Positions 25,101 through 33,588 of a stretch of DNA of 64,000 bases are shown here, one piece after another. The position numbers were made by a program, and so were the translations under genes. The DNA is from Mangrovicella endophytica (GTDB taxonomy: Bacteria; Pseudomonadota; Alphaproteobacteria; Rhizobiales; Rhizobiaceae), in the NCBI RefSeq assembly GCF_002893625.1, contig NZ_PKMZ01000001.1, positions 806,001-870,000 on the forward strand, given 5' to 3'. The first letter of the stretch is position 1. The number at the start of each line of letters is the position of its first letter. Under the pieces are notes generated by a model that worked only from the letters and a program-made list of their open reading frames with translations, was not told the DNA's origin and ran no database searches.

Positions 25101-27875
25101 GCCGTCGAGTGGATCCGCGCGCATGGCGAGCTCCGCCATCTCGCCGCCGTCCTTCCGGACCGCCGCGGGCTCGCCGAGCGGGCCCGCCGTGCCGTCGATG
25201 CGTCCGCCGAGGCACAGCGCTCGCTCGCCGACGTCGCGTCCTCCCTCATGGCCGACGCCCAGAGCCTGTTCGGCGTCGGCGCTTACAGCGACGTCACCCT
25301 CAAGCGTTGCCGCGAGCGGATGGAGACCTGGCTCGCCAACGACGAGCAGCTCTCGAAGTGGGTTTCCTACCGTGAGCGGGCCGACCGTGCCCGGGCGGAC
25401 GGCATGTCCGTGTTCGTCGACCATCTTGAGGACGGGCGCCTTCCGACGCCCGCCGCCGTCCCTTCCTTCGAGATGGCTTATCACGAGGCGATACTCGCGG
25501 AGTTGATACGGGCCGACCCAGACCTCGGCCGCTTCGACGGCAACCTCCACGGCCGACAGGTGCGCGAGTTCGCCAACCTCGACCGCGAGCGCATCAAGGC
25601 GGCGAGCCTTGAGGTGGTGCGCGCGCACCACCGGCGCATCCCGCCCCGCGACGGCGGCGTAGGTCCGGTCGGCATCCTGCGCGGCGAGATGGCAAAGCGG
25701 AGCCGCCATATGCCGATCCGCCAGCTCATGCAGAAGGCCGGACCCGCAATTCAGGCGCTGAAGCCTGTGATGATGATGAGTCCGCTCTCCGTTGCGCAGT
25801 TCCTCACGCCCGGCCGGATGACGTTCGACCTCCTCGTCATGGACGAGGCGTCGCAGATCCAGCCGGTCGACGCGCTTGGCGCCATCGCCCGCGCCCGTCA
25901 GGTCGTCGTGGTGGGCGACGAGCGGCAGCTCCCGCCGACCAAGTTCTTCTCCAAGATGACCGGCGGTGCCGACGAGGACGACGACGAGGACGGTGCGCGC
26001 GTCGGGGACATCGAGAGCATCCTCGGCCTGTTCACCGCACGTGGCCTTCCGCAGCGCATGCTCCGTTGGCATTACCGCAGCCGCCACCAGTCGCTGATCG
26101 CGGTCTCCAACACGCAGTTCTACCAGAACAAGCTCTTCATCGTTCCGAGCCCCTACACGGCCGAAGCGGGGATGGGGCTGCGGTTCCACCACGTTCCCGA
26201 CGGCGTGTTCGACTCGGGCGGGACGTCAGTAAATGCGGTCGAGGCCCGCACGGTCGCCGAGGCAGTCATCCGGCACGCCAAGACGAACCCCGAGCAATCA
26301 CTCGGCGTCGCGACCTTCTCAGTGTCCCAGCGCCGCGCGATCCAGGATGAGATCGAACTGCTGCGCCGGCTGAACCCCGACACCGAGGAGTTCTTCCACG
26401 CGCACCCGTCGGAACCGTTCTTCGTCAAGAACCTCGAGAACGTTCAGGGCGACGAGCGCGACGTCGTCATGATCTCGGTCGGCTACGCCAAGAACGCGCA
26501 AGGGTACATGGCGATGCGGTTCGGCCCACTCGGCGCGCAGGGCGGCGAGCGGCGCCTCAACGTCCTCATCAGCCGCGCCAAGCGGCGCTGCGAAGTGTAC
26601 GCCTCGATCACCGACGAGGACATCGACCTCGAGCGTGGCAAGGGTGCGGGCATCATCGCCTTCAAGCTCTTCCTTCACTACGCGCGGACGGGTCGGCTCT
26701 CCATTGCGCAGGCGACCGGCCGCGACATGGACAGCATCTTCGAGGAGCAGGTCGCGACGGCGCTCCAGGCCAAGGGCTACCAAGTCCATCCGCAGGTGGG
26801 CATCGCAGGGTTTTTCATCGACCTCGCCGTGTCCGATCCCGAACGCCCGGGGCGCTACCTCATCGGCATCGAGTGCGACGGGGCGTCGTACCACTCATCG
26901 AGGTCGGCCCGCGACCGCGACCGCTTGCGCCAAGCGGTGCTCGAGGACCACGGCTGGATCATTCACCGCATCTGGAGCACCGACTGGTTCCAGCGACCGC
27001 AGGAGCAGCTCGAGCGCACGGTCGCGGCGATCGAGGCGGCGAAGGCGGAGCTGGACGAGCGCGCGGAGCGTGGCCTCGCCGCCCACCGCGCCGTGCCGAT
27101 CGAGATCGTGACGATCGACCGCGGCGAGGTGACCGAGATCGGGCTCGGCGACGCCGTCCCTGAGGACCGGACGTCGGTCCCGGCCTACGTCGAGGCGACG
27201 CTGACCCGCCCGGGATCGTATGAGCTGCACGAGACGCCGGTCGGCCGGATGGCCGACCTTGTGGCACAGGTCGTCCAGGTCGAGTCACCCGTCCACGTCG
27301 ACGAGGTCGTCGCCCGCGTCCGCGACGCCTTCGGGCTCCAGCGCGCCGGGGCACGTATCCAGGCAGCCGTCGAGCAGGGTGTCGAGCGGGCAGTCGCGCA
27401 CCGGGGTGTCGTAAGGGACGGGGACTTCCTGTCCCTCGCGGACGCAGAGGCGATCGTTCGCGATCGGCGGAACGCGCTATCGGCCGGCCTTCGGAAACCC
27501 GAAGCGTTGCCGCCTGCCGAGCTTAGGGTCGGGATCCTGCGCATCGTCACCGACAACTTCGGCGCTACGGACGATGAGGTGACCGGCGCGCTTTCGCGTC
27601 AGCTCGGCTTCAAGGCGACCAGTGCTCAGCTCAGGGCGGTCATCTCGGCCGTGATTTCGGACTTGGTCGAGCGAGGTTGGCTCGCCAAGGAAGGCGGCAT
27701 GCTTGTTGTCAACCCCGTACCGAACGAAGGAGTGTCCCCTGTCACGGTCAGCGCCGAAGCCAAGTCCGTGGATGCGTCGGAAGCGGATGAGGGTTCCGCA
27801 AAGGTTGCGGCATCAGGTTTGCGTTCCGACATGGGCGGTCCAATGCACGCGGAGGCCGTAGGGATTGACCGTTGA
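22158..27875 (+). CDS. DUF4011-SF1 helicase-nuclease-DUF3320 protein, probable anti-phage effector
   Basis: A 1905-residue multidomain protein. The N-terminal DUF4011 region (about 10-220) contains LERARTELLDLSARNRLLNV. A split superfamily 1 (UPF1/DNA2-like) helicase follows, with Walker A GPPGTGKS (343-350), Walker B LLVMDEASQIQPVDAL near 1227, DERQLPPTKF, and the C-terminal RLNVLISRAKRRCEVY. An MTES_1575/Vsr-like nuclease domain lies near 1520-1620, with candidate active-site residues in FFIDLAV and GIECDGASYHSS. A DUF3320 region and a winged-helix-like tail close the protein. This architecture matches the DUF4011-helicase-Vsr class (hhe) that Gao and colleagues reported as phage defence; I recall this and did not check it. 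The ATG has GAAGG six bases upstream. It is divergent from a cytosine methyltransferase. Confidence 0.88.
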   Translation: MSEAEASIYQSSLPIGEKLERARTELLDLSARNRLLNVPRLSKAAKTVDIVDERSAEVYRLLVKEAKAFTFVAGRPDRVGGEGVPEEDEELSAVELAQPDEADDEVDEHGRAKRHLDTKLQTRMTPKGLQKRLLDLYHDARTLEEEQGVNVLFLALGMLRWVDPNNKENVRHAPLVLVPAKLERGTAGERFRLRVRPEDQTSNLSLEAYLDRVHALRLPSFEGGDEFDPDAYFREVADAVSTKSDWSVLPDDIVLGFFSFSKFLMYRDLDPENWPADGRITDQTTIRSLLSDGFDAGEPLLSEDERIDRHIDPKDMLHIVDSDGSQTLAVHDARRGRDLVIQGPPGTGKSQTIANVIASAVADGKTVLFVAEKMAALEVVKRRLDNAGVGDACLELHSNKANKRGLLEELRRTWELGSPRGEFPSSLAGKLREARDVLNRHAERMHVPHAASGLTPYQVFGALTKLRQEGQRPVDLPLHGATLWSPDDLSSRRRLLAELIQRIDEIGLPVFHPWHGVGLDLVLPNSLERLLPRIEAIRSAVSELEAEYEVLAQSLEVEPKPVTFDEATTLHERAQILARAPDLSPEALRAAAWDDEREAVAALAGAGADFRRRSQSLAGAVHPSALITSIEGLEAQLAWLPRGFPAAAFGRAGELADLLPRLRVDADRLAAELGVPGPVDTLAAVSRLVTTGERVAAAPDASPEAFAATVWDQGVEQAGDLAEAVETLERARAAVGDRILDVAWTTEVSAARQALATNTGFLKVLNGDYRKAKALVRSILRDPDRPTQEVVALLDTLMKGQVAAKRIRDDDAFGSSAFGADWRGERSASAPLLALVAWMRTLRGLGAEPRLIAGRLAERGIVGKHAALVVRQVDAAKQLLESLWSDLGASASLAFNNAVSADRANLDLVEARAQNLVWADGVCRSIMRSVPDALSERLELVSRVAEWQAAARSIDERTELGAAAFGDAWNGKDSDWDALAAAVEWIRAHGELRHLAAVLPDRRGLAERARRAVDASAEAQRSLADVASSLMADAQSLFGVGAYSDVTLKRCRERMETWLANDEQLSKWVSYRERADRARADGMSVFVDHLEDGRLPTPAAVPSFEMAYHEAILAELIRADPDLGRFDGNLHGRQVREFANLDRERIKAASLEVVRAHHRRIPPRDGGVGPVGILRGEMAKRSRHMPIRQLMQKAGPAIQALKPVMMMSPLSVAQFLTPGRMTFDLLVMDEASQIQPVDALGAIARARQVVVVGDERQLPPTKFFSKMTGGADEDDDEDGARVGDIESILGLFTARGLPQRMLRWHYRSRHQSLIAVSNTQFYQNKLFIVPSPYTAEAGMGLRFHHVPDGVFDSGGTSVNAVEARTVAEAVIRHAKTNPEQSLGVATFSVSQRRAIQDEIELLRRLNPDTEEFFHAHPSEPFFVKNLENVQGDERDVVMISVGYAKNAQGYMAMRFGPLGAQGGERRLNVLISRAKRRCEVYASITDEDIDLERGKGAGIIAFKLFLHYARTGRLSIAQATGRDMDSIFEEQVATALQAKGYQVHPQVGIAGFFIDLAVSDPERPGRYLIGIECDGASYHSSRSARDRDRLRQAVLEDHGWIIHRIWSTDWFQRPQEQLERTVAAIEAAKAELDERAERGLAAHRAVPIEIVTIDRGEVTEIGLGDAVPEDRTSVPAYVEATLTRPGSYELHETPVGRMADLVAQVVQVESPVHVDEVVARVRDAFGLQRAGARIQAAVEQGVERAVAHRGVVRDGDFLSLADAEAIVRDRRNALSAGLRKPEALPPAELRVGILRIVTDNFGATDDEVTGALSRQLGFKATSAQLRAVISAVISDLVERGWLAKEGGMLVVNPVPNEGVSPVTVSAEAKSVDASEADEGSAKVAASGLRSDMGGPMHAEAVGIDR

Positions 27876-28093
27876 GCGACGCCAGTGTCTGGCTTCAGTG
27901 GGGACTACGCATCGCCAGCTCTCCGGCAAAAAAGCGGCTCCGTCGAGTGAGCCGGTCGGGTGTCGACGGCCGCTGGTTTTCTCCGTCGGGGCGTCATGCG
28001 AACCGCTGCGTCGCCTGGTGCCCCGAGCTCAAGGTTCTGAGCCAGCGGGTCTTGCTGGGCCTGGACGTGCGCCATCAGGCTGCCGCGCATTGA
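27872..28093 (+). CDS. Possible small protein between helicase and nuclease genes
   Basis: A 73-codon frame with a TTG start that overlaps the helicase stop (TTGA) and ends 16 bases before the next start. The translation begins MSDASVWLQWGLRIASSPAK and is basic, with no recognised motif. About three quarters of its third positions are G or C, lower than in flanking genes. The tight spacing favours a real member of the operon; the rare start codon and lack of homology argue against. Confidence 0.35.
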   Translation: MSDASVWLQWGLRIASSPAKKRLRRVSRSGVDGRWFSPSGRHANRCVAWCPELKVLSQRVLLGLDVRHQAAAH

Positions 28094-28109
28094 CCAACGA
28101 GAAGCACCG

Positions 28110-29063
28110 GTGACACTGAGGGATGCCATCGAGCGGCGCTATCCCCTGAACGCGGGGCCGCAACCGGCCATGCGCGAGCGATTGATCGACGTCTGCGATC
28201 AATACCTGAGGAACGGTCACGGTGACGCGAATGCCGAGCAACGGCTGCGCTCGCCGGATCCCCATGCCTACTGGCAGCAGCTCTCGGAAGTCCTGCTCGC
28301 CCATCAACTCACAGCGGTCGGCATCACCTTCTCGCACCGACGCGCTGGTCCAGACTTCAGGATCGACGACGGCGGGCGGCGGATATGGATCGAGGTCATC
28401 ACGCCGACGCCTGCGAACGTGCCTGAGGCATGGCTCCGGGCGGAAATCAACGGCGTCCGCAACTTCCCGCATCAGGAAATCCTCCTGCGCTGGACGGCCG
28501 CGATTAAGGCCAAGGCCGAGGTGCTACTTGGCAACTCCGACGGTGCCGGTTACTTGGCCAGCGGCATCGTGGCGCCGGAAGACGCCTACGTCGTCGCGGT
28601 CAACGGACGGCTCCTGCGGAGCTATGACGGTATGTTCGGTGCGCTGGAGGGGATCAGCCAGTTCCCGTTTGCGGTCGAGGCGACCATGGCTGTCGGCCCG
28701 CTCCAGGTGCGCATCGACCGCGAGACGCTTCAGGCCTCGACACCGGAGCACCAACAGCGTCACCTGATTCACAAGCCGCGGGGAATGCCCGTTCCGGCGG
28801 ACACCTTCCTCGACGGGCGGTTCTCGCCGATCAGCGCGATCTGGGCCACCGACATCGACGAGTTTTCCCTATTGAACCGCCCGGCGGATATGGTCGCTGT
28901 CCACAATCCCCAGGCGCGGAACCCGATCCCGGTCGGGCTGCTCCCGGCCCACGAGGAGTTCGTCGCACGCATACTCGACCAGGATACGTACCAGCTCGAG
29001 CGAATCCCGGGCCGGACGGCGGCGCCCGAAGAGGTCAGCGTCCTTGTCGACGGACCTCTGTGA
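28110..29063 (+). CDS. PD-(D/E)XK nuclease-like hypothetical protein in the helicase operon
   Basis: A 317-residue protein from a GTG start. Residues 80-100 read GPDFRIDDGGRRIWIEVITP, resembling the core of PD-(D/E)XK nucleases: Asp in GPDF, Glu95 as the acidic member, and a Lys-containing helix (WTAAIKAKAEVLL). The remainder has alternating strands, including DAYVVAVNGRLLRSYDGMFG, common in uncharacterised proteins of this fold. It follows the giant helicase on the same strand and is likely co-expressed. Function is unproven; a DNA-cleaving or sensing partner is an inference from fold and context. Confidence 0.6.
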   Translation: MTLRDAIERRYPLNAGPQPAMRERLIDVCDQYLRNGHGDANAEQRLRSPDPHAYWQQLSEVLLAHQLTAVGITFSHRRAGPDFRIDDGGRRIWIEVITPTPANVPEAWLRAEINGVRNFPHQEILLRWTAAIKAKAEVLLGNSDGAGYLASGIVAPEDAYVVAVNGRLLRSYDGMFGALEGISQFPFAVEATMAVGPLQVRIDRETLQASTPEHQQRHLIHKPRGMPVPADTFLDGRFSPISAIWATDIDEFSLLNRPADMVAVHNPQARNPIPVGLLPAHEEFVARILDQDTYQLERIPGRTAAPEEVSVLVDGPL

Positions 29064-29393
29064 CGCCTCGGCGTCTTCGGAGCTTGGCCCGGAGGCCCTG
29101 ACGGGGTGCCTCACCGCCAACAGGTGGGGGCATCGGCGGCGCCTGACAGCTTGTCATGCGGTCGCGGGGCCGGTGCCAGGATTCGCTCCTCACGCAGCGA
29201 GCGGATCCTTGGCCGGGGGCATGTGCCACGTTGGTGAACGCGCTTCCGGGCGGACCCGAAGATCCCGCTGAAGCCGTTCGATACTGCGTTCCGGTCATGG
29301 GTTGACGACGGTTCCGCGCCGCTCCCGTTGAACCGAAACCAGCGCAACTTCCACTCGGCCGCTCCCGTAGGCTTGGCGACCGGTTCTACCCGG
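29064..29393. other. Convergent intergenic region
   Basis: About 330 bases between the ends of the plus-strand nuclease gene and the minus-strand ATPase gene. I see no strong terminator hairpin with a U run, no repeat and no convincing gene. Confidence 0.4.
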
Positions 29394-32300
29394 TCAACCG
29401 GCGTCGTATAGGACCCCAACAATCTGGCGTACCCTCACCATCAATGGAACATCAAATCTTTCGGCGACTGCCTCCGTTGCAACGACCAGCGACCCACCGA
29501 GCCCGCCGATCGTTTCGAAAATCCGGAGATAGGACAGAGAGCCCGGCAGTCGGGACCCGACGCGCTTGAAGATGCTCTGCCCGTCGTCCAAGGTCACCGC
29601 GACGAATTTCCCCTCCCATCCGTCGAGGTCAGCCGCGGAAAGGTCGTCTCCACCAAGTACCGTCTGCCCCGGCAGCACCAGCGGCACGGCGCTGTCCTCT
29701 TTCACGCGATAGGCAGTCTGCACGCGGCGGAGTTCGGGCACATCGTCGACCGGGGCCGCCTCGTTCCGCGCGCCCTCGGGCGGCGGCATGTCGGTAAACA
29801 CCGCTCCGACGACCCGGTGCAGCCGGACCTTGCTATCGTCGAACGTCATGGTCGCGCGGCTCCTGCGTGGATCCGGCATCTGCGCCGACAGAGATACGCC
29901 GGTGGCGCCGGCCGCCTTCACCATGCGCCGCGCCATCAACTGCCCCTTGGCCTTCGCCACCACGAGGTTCTGGTCCCTTCCGGGGTACGGTTCGGCCTCC
30001 ACGATCACGACGGATCCAGACGGCACGGCAAAGCCCAGGGAGTCGCCGCGAACGTAGAATAGCGCCTTGCCCTCGAACCAACTGCCGTCCACCGTCTCCG
30101 TCGGGACGTCTTGCGAGCCCTCCGGGCCGAAGCTTCCGGAGAAGGCAGCGAGGTCTGGACATAGGGGCACGGAGAAAGCCGGCCGCGGCATGGCAGGCAA
30201 CGGATGAACCGCCCCGGTGCCGCCCTCGGCTGGATCCAGGGGCTCTCGCCACCTGTATAGGCGGAACTGCTCGTGCACCTTCTCCACCTCGGTCCGGAGG
30301 CGGTGGAAGTCGCTGCGCACTGACAAGACGTCGGCATAGCCGATGGAAGCCTTGTCGTGGTGGGACTGGTTGAGGATCCGGCGCGGAGCTGCGCCTTCAG
30401 CGAGGGCGGGATCCTCCGCGAACCGGCGTACGACGGGATGGGTAAACAACTCGTCGTTTCCCGACGCGACGAGAGTGCGCAAACGATCCACAAGCGTGAC
30501 GAGAGTCGGCGCCCTCGTCGGCCCCGCGTGCGCGGGATGGACCGCGTTGTCAAACAGATCGCCGAGCCGAGCCTCGATAAATACCCGCAGGTCGGAGGCG
30601 TAGTCTTGGGCGTCGCGGGCGGAATCCGGATTGGTGTCGAACGCCTGCCGCCTGCGGTCGACCTCTTCCATTGCAGGCGACAGGGTGACGGTGAGCCTGT
30701 TGGCGTTCACCGGGTGGACGGACAGGTGCTTGATGCGATCTTCGCTCCGGCACTCGGCGACCAGCGAGCGGGCGAACTTGCGGTCGTGCGTCGTCACGAG
30801 GATCTGCACGCCGACCGCGGCCAGTGAGGACAGGCCTCGGGCCAGGCGTTCCTTGTTGTCGTTGTCGAGCAGCTCCTGCGGGTCATCGAGGCAGAGGAGC
30901 GCCAGGCCGCCGCGCGTCGCCAGCACGTGTTCCCGGAAGGCCATAAAGAACCCGAGGATGGAGGCGCGGAGCGAGGATGCGTTGGAGACGTGCTGAGCCG
31001 GCGCGGTGACGCCCAGGCGGCCCGCCTGCAACGCCAAAATCCCGCGGGCGTCCATCCGCGTGTCCGCGAGGAAGGGCGAGAACGTCGTCGGGTCCATAAA
31101 GAACATACGGCGCCAGTGGTCCGCGCGCCCGTGCAGGCGCTCGCGCAGGAGGTCGACTTGTGCCTGCGCGAGCGCGCCGAGAGGCACGAGTTCGGCGAGC
31201 GCGGCAGCGGTGCGTTCGCAGAGCACGATCCTGTTCCTTTTGGCTTCGTGAGTTGCCTGTATCTTCGCCAGCCGACCGACTACGTCGATCGCGGAGTTGA
31301 GCGGGGCGGCGTCCCGCACCATCTCACGGAGCGCGGCCAGTCGCCGACCAATGGCTCTCGACGGCTCATCCGGGCCCTCGGTTCCGCCCCGTACGGCGAT
31401 GCAGGCGGAGCGCACGGCGGTCGTGTAGGTCTGGCGCCAGTCCGCGAAGGCCAGCGCGCGCACGACCGCGTCGACGGTCCGCTGCAACGTTGCGGCTTGG
31501 CTCGCCACCGCCGCCGGCAGCAGGCGGCGCGCAGGCTCAACGAATGGAGGAAGCGCCGCCAAGCATTCATCTACGAGGCCAGCGGTTTCTGCCCGGAGCG
31601 GTGAAAGGACACCCCGGAATCCCTCGGTCGCGAACAGCTCGTCGACGAAGCCCATGCGCAGGAGTTCTGCGGGCGAGGCGGGGAGGGACTTCCTTGACTC
31701 CGACGCGAGCACTTCCGGCAGCCTGTCCGCAAGGGCGCCCCGCCAGTGGGTGACCCAGTCAGCCACGGCATGCGCGAGGAACTCACGTTCCGCCTCCGCG
31801 AGATGGGATCCGACCGCAACGCCGCTCTCGGGATCGGTGACGCCGTCGAGCGACCGGATGCAGACGGGGCAGGTGTCGCCGACGTGCCCGTGCTCGCGCA
31901 TCCACGAGGAGACGCGGGCATAGAGCTGGGCCCTGCGTGCGCGGTCGGGGCTCGCCGCCATCTCGTCGATGGCCCTCGCTTGACTCTCCAGTTCCGAGAG
32001 GAGGGCCAGCGTGTCCTCCCGTGCCGTCTCGTTGACCTTGAGCGACGACAACCGGTTGATGGAAGGCAGGTCCGCGAACTTGGCAACCTGATCGGCGGCC
32101 GGGCCCACGTCTTCCTCAAGCCCGTCCCGATCCGCCTTGCGCTCGGGATCGAATCCTTCGCCGAGGACGCTGCGGGCGTTCTCGAAGGCGGCCGCCTTCA
32201 GGGAGCTGAAGAATTCGCCAGCCGCCGCGAGACGGTCGCGGGCGTCGGCGTCGGCCGCCAAGGACAGGCCTCCCCACTGCCGCATCGCGGGCGACCCCTC

Positions 32301-33347
32301 CACGATCTTGTCGAGGTCGCCCGCGGCCTCGGCATAGCGCCGGGCGATCTCCACCAGCTCGTCGGACAGCTCCTTGACCATCCGCTTGCCGGCGCGTTCG
32401 GCGGCCTTTCCTGCATGCCTGGAGAGGTCGACGAGTGCGGCGAGGCCCGTGAGGTGAGCGACGGCCTCGCCGAGTTCCGATGCGCCGCCGACCGCCAGGT
32501 GCGGTATGAGGGCGGGCATCACCGTCGGAATGCGCCAAGCCACGGGGTCGAGGCCGACCCCTTCGAGGTCGGGTTCCTCCTCTACGAGCTTGCCGCGCGC
32601 GTTACGCGTCTGCGTCCTCCGCAGTGGCGGGAGGAGCTCGCCATCCTCGTCTTCGAACGTCACCTCGACCCAGGTGTCCGCGGGCAGCGGCGTGCCGTCG
32701 GCTGGCAGGGTATCGGTGGCCCTGGGCATCGGGGTGACCGAGGAGCTATCGTGCTTCGTGGTCGTCCCGCCGCGGTCGACCTCGCAGGGATATTCCGCCG
32801 TCCCGGGGCCCGGCTGTCTCTGGGACCGGATCAGTTGCCCCGTAAGGCACCACATGACCGCGTTCGCGATCGAGGTCTTGCCCGAACCGTTTACGCCCTC
32901 GAGAAGTGTGACTGGCTTGCCAGGCTCAAACACGAAGTGGGTCCCGTGATCCGAGCAGCCGAACGCGTGGAGCCCCGCGAATCGATGCGCGCGCACCCTC
33001 GCGAGCCGAAGTACCCGTGGCGGGCGGACAGCCGCTACGATCCGCTCTGAACGCGCCGGGGGCGGCGCGGCGCCCACAGCGTCGACGATGGCCTCCGCGT
33101 CGTCGGCTCGCAGGTTACCCGACCACCTGTCCCGGTTGCGGCGATACCATTCAAGTGCCGAGCGGGGGCCGTCGTTGAGCGACAGCGTCCGTCCGTCTTC
33201 CAACGCCACTGTCCGGCCACCAATAAGGTCGTCCAGCAACGTCTCGATAGTGAGGAGGTGGAGGCCGCCTCTCGGTCGCTGGACGTCGTTCATGCTAATC
33301 ACCCTTCGGTGTGAACTCGGCCCGCCGCTCTGATCCGCGGCGTGCAT
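29394..33347 (-). CDS. SMC/RecF-like ABC ATPase with S24/LexA-like C-terminal region
   Basis: A 1317-residue protein. Walker A GVNGSGKT (151-158) near the N terminus and Walker B GLALLCLDDPQE (about 814-825), followed by LVTTHD, form one ABC-type head, as in RecF/RecN/SMC-like proteins. The middle has helical stretches and a CPVC pair (493-496) reminiscent of a zinc-hook half. The last 225 residues resemble peptidase S24 folds: YVRGDSLGFAVPSGSVVIVE (Ser1103) with ARRM where Lys is expected, then a second half with Lys1261 in SIFKRVG and a closing IVGVLYD. The ATG at 33347 follows AAAGGAAC. It lies at the far end of the defence-like cluster, on the opposite strand, with a role probably in sensing DNA damage or invading DNA (inferred). 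Confidence 0.75.
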   Translation of the reverse strand: MHAADQSGGPSSHRRVISMNDVQRPRGGLHLLTIETLLDDLIGGRTVALEDGRTLSLNDGPRSALEWYRRNRDRWSGNLRADDAEAIVDAVGAAPPPARSERIVAAVRPPRVLRLARVRAHRFAGLHAFGCSDHGTHFVFEPGKPVTLLEGVNGSGKTSIANAVMWCLTGQLIRSQRQPGPGTAEYPCEVDRGGTTTKHDSSSVTPMPRATDTLPADGTPLPADTWVEVTFEDEDGELLPPLRRTQTRNARGKLVEEEPDLEGVGLDPVAWRIPTVMPALIPHLAVGGASELGEAVAHLTGLAALVDLSRHAGKAAERAGKRMVKELSDELVEIARRYAEAAGDLDKIVEGSPAMRQWGGLSLAADADARDRLAAAGEFFSSLKAAAFENARSVLGEGFDPERKADRDGLEEDVGPAADQVAKFADLPSINRLSSLKVNETAREDTLALLSELESQARAIDEMAASPDRARRAQLYARVSSWMREHGHVGDTCPVCIRSLDGVTDPESGVAVGSHLAEAEREFLAHAVADWVTHWRGALADRLPEVLASESRKSLPASPAELLRMGFVDELFATEGFRGVLSPLRAETAGLVDECLAALPPFVEPARRLLPAAVASQAATLQRTVDAVVRALAFADWRQTYTTAVRSACIAVRGGTEGPDEPSRAIGRRLAALREMVRDAAPLNSAIDVVGRLAKIQATHEAKRNRIVLCERTAAALAELVPLGALAQAQVDLLRERLHGRADHWRRMFFMDPTTFSPFLADTRMDARGILALQAGRLGVTAPAQHVSNASSLRASILGFFMAFREHVLATRGGLALLCLDDPQELLDNDNKERLARGLSSLAAVGVQILVTTHDRKFARSLVAECRSEDRIKHLSVHPVNANRLTVTLSPAMEEVDRRRQAFDTNPDSARDAQDYASDLRVFIEARLGDLFDNAVHPAHAGPTRAPTLVTLVDRLRTLVASGNDELFTHPVVRRFAEDPALAEGAAPRRILNQSHHDKASIGYADVLSVRSDFHRLRTEVEKVHEQFRLYRWREPLDPAEGGTGAVHPLPAMPRPAFSVPLCPDLAAFSGSFGPEGSQDVPTETVDGSWFEGKALFYVRGDSLGFAVPSGSVVIVEAEPYPGRDQNLVVAKAKGQLMARRMVKAAGATGVSLSAQMPDPRRSRATMTFDDSKVRLHRVVGAVFTDMPPPEGARNEAAPVDDVPELRRVQTAYRVKEDSAVPLVLPGQTVLGGDDLSAADLDGWEGKFVAVTLDDGQSIFKRVGSRLPGSLSYLRIFETIGGLGGSLVVATEAVAERFDVPLMVRVRQIVGVLYDAG

Positions 33348-33531
33348 GCTTTGTTCCTTTTAGCATTCCTGCGCACCGGGTGGCGCGCAGGTTCTGGCTT
33401 GGCTCACCCCATCTTGGGTGAGCGAACTTCATGCGAGCACGAGCGAACCTTTGCGCCGTTGAGCGAGATCCGGTGACGCATCAGGGGTGCAGGTGGGACT
33501 AGGTTTTGGTTCCTATTCTCTCTACAGCGCT

Positions 33532-33561
33532 CACAACTTTGCTTCCGATTCCACAACTTTG
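33532..33561. repeat. Pair of direct repeats upstream of the ATPase gene
   Basis: CACAACTTTG occurs at 33532-33541 and 33552-33561, exactly 20 bp apart (about two helical turns). The pair lies about 185-215 bp upstream of the ATPase start and just past the nrdJ stop. This is the spacing of an operator for a dimeric regulator, but chance cannot be excluded. Confidence 0.35.
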
Positions 33562-33588
33562 GTGTTTCTGACAGTCTTCTCCGCGGTC

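Noticed and set aside
19757-33347. Classical DISARM or type I restriction system
   Set aside because: No DrmA/DrmB/DrmC or HsdR/HsdS signature is present. The helicase is of the DUF4011 type and the methyltransferase is a single-chain m5C enzyme.
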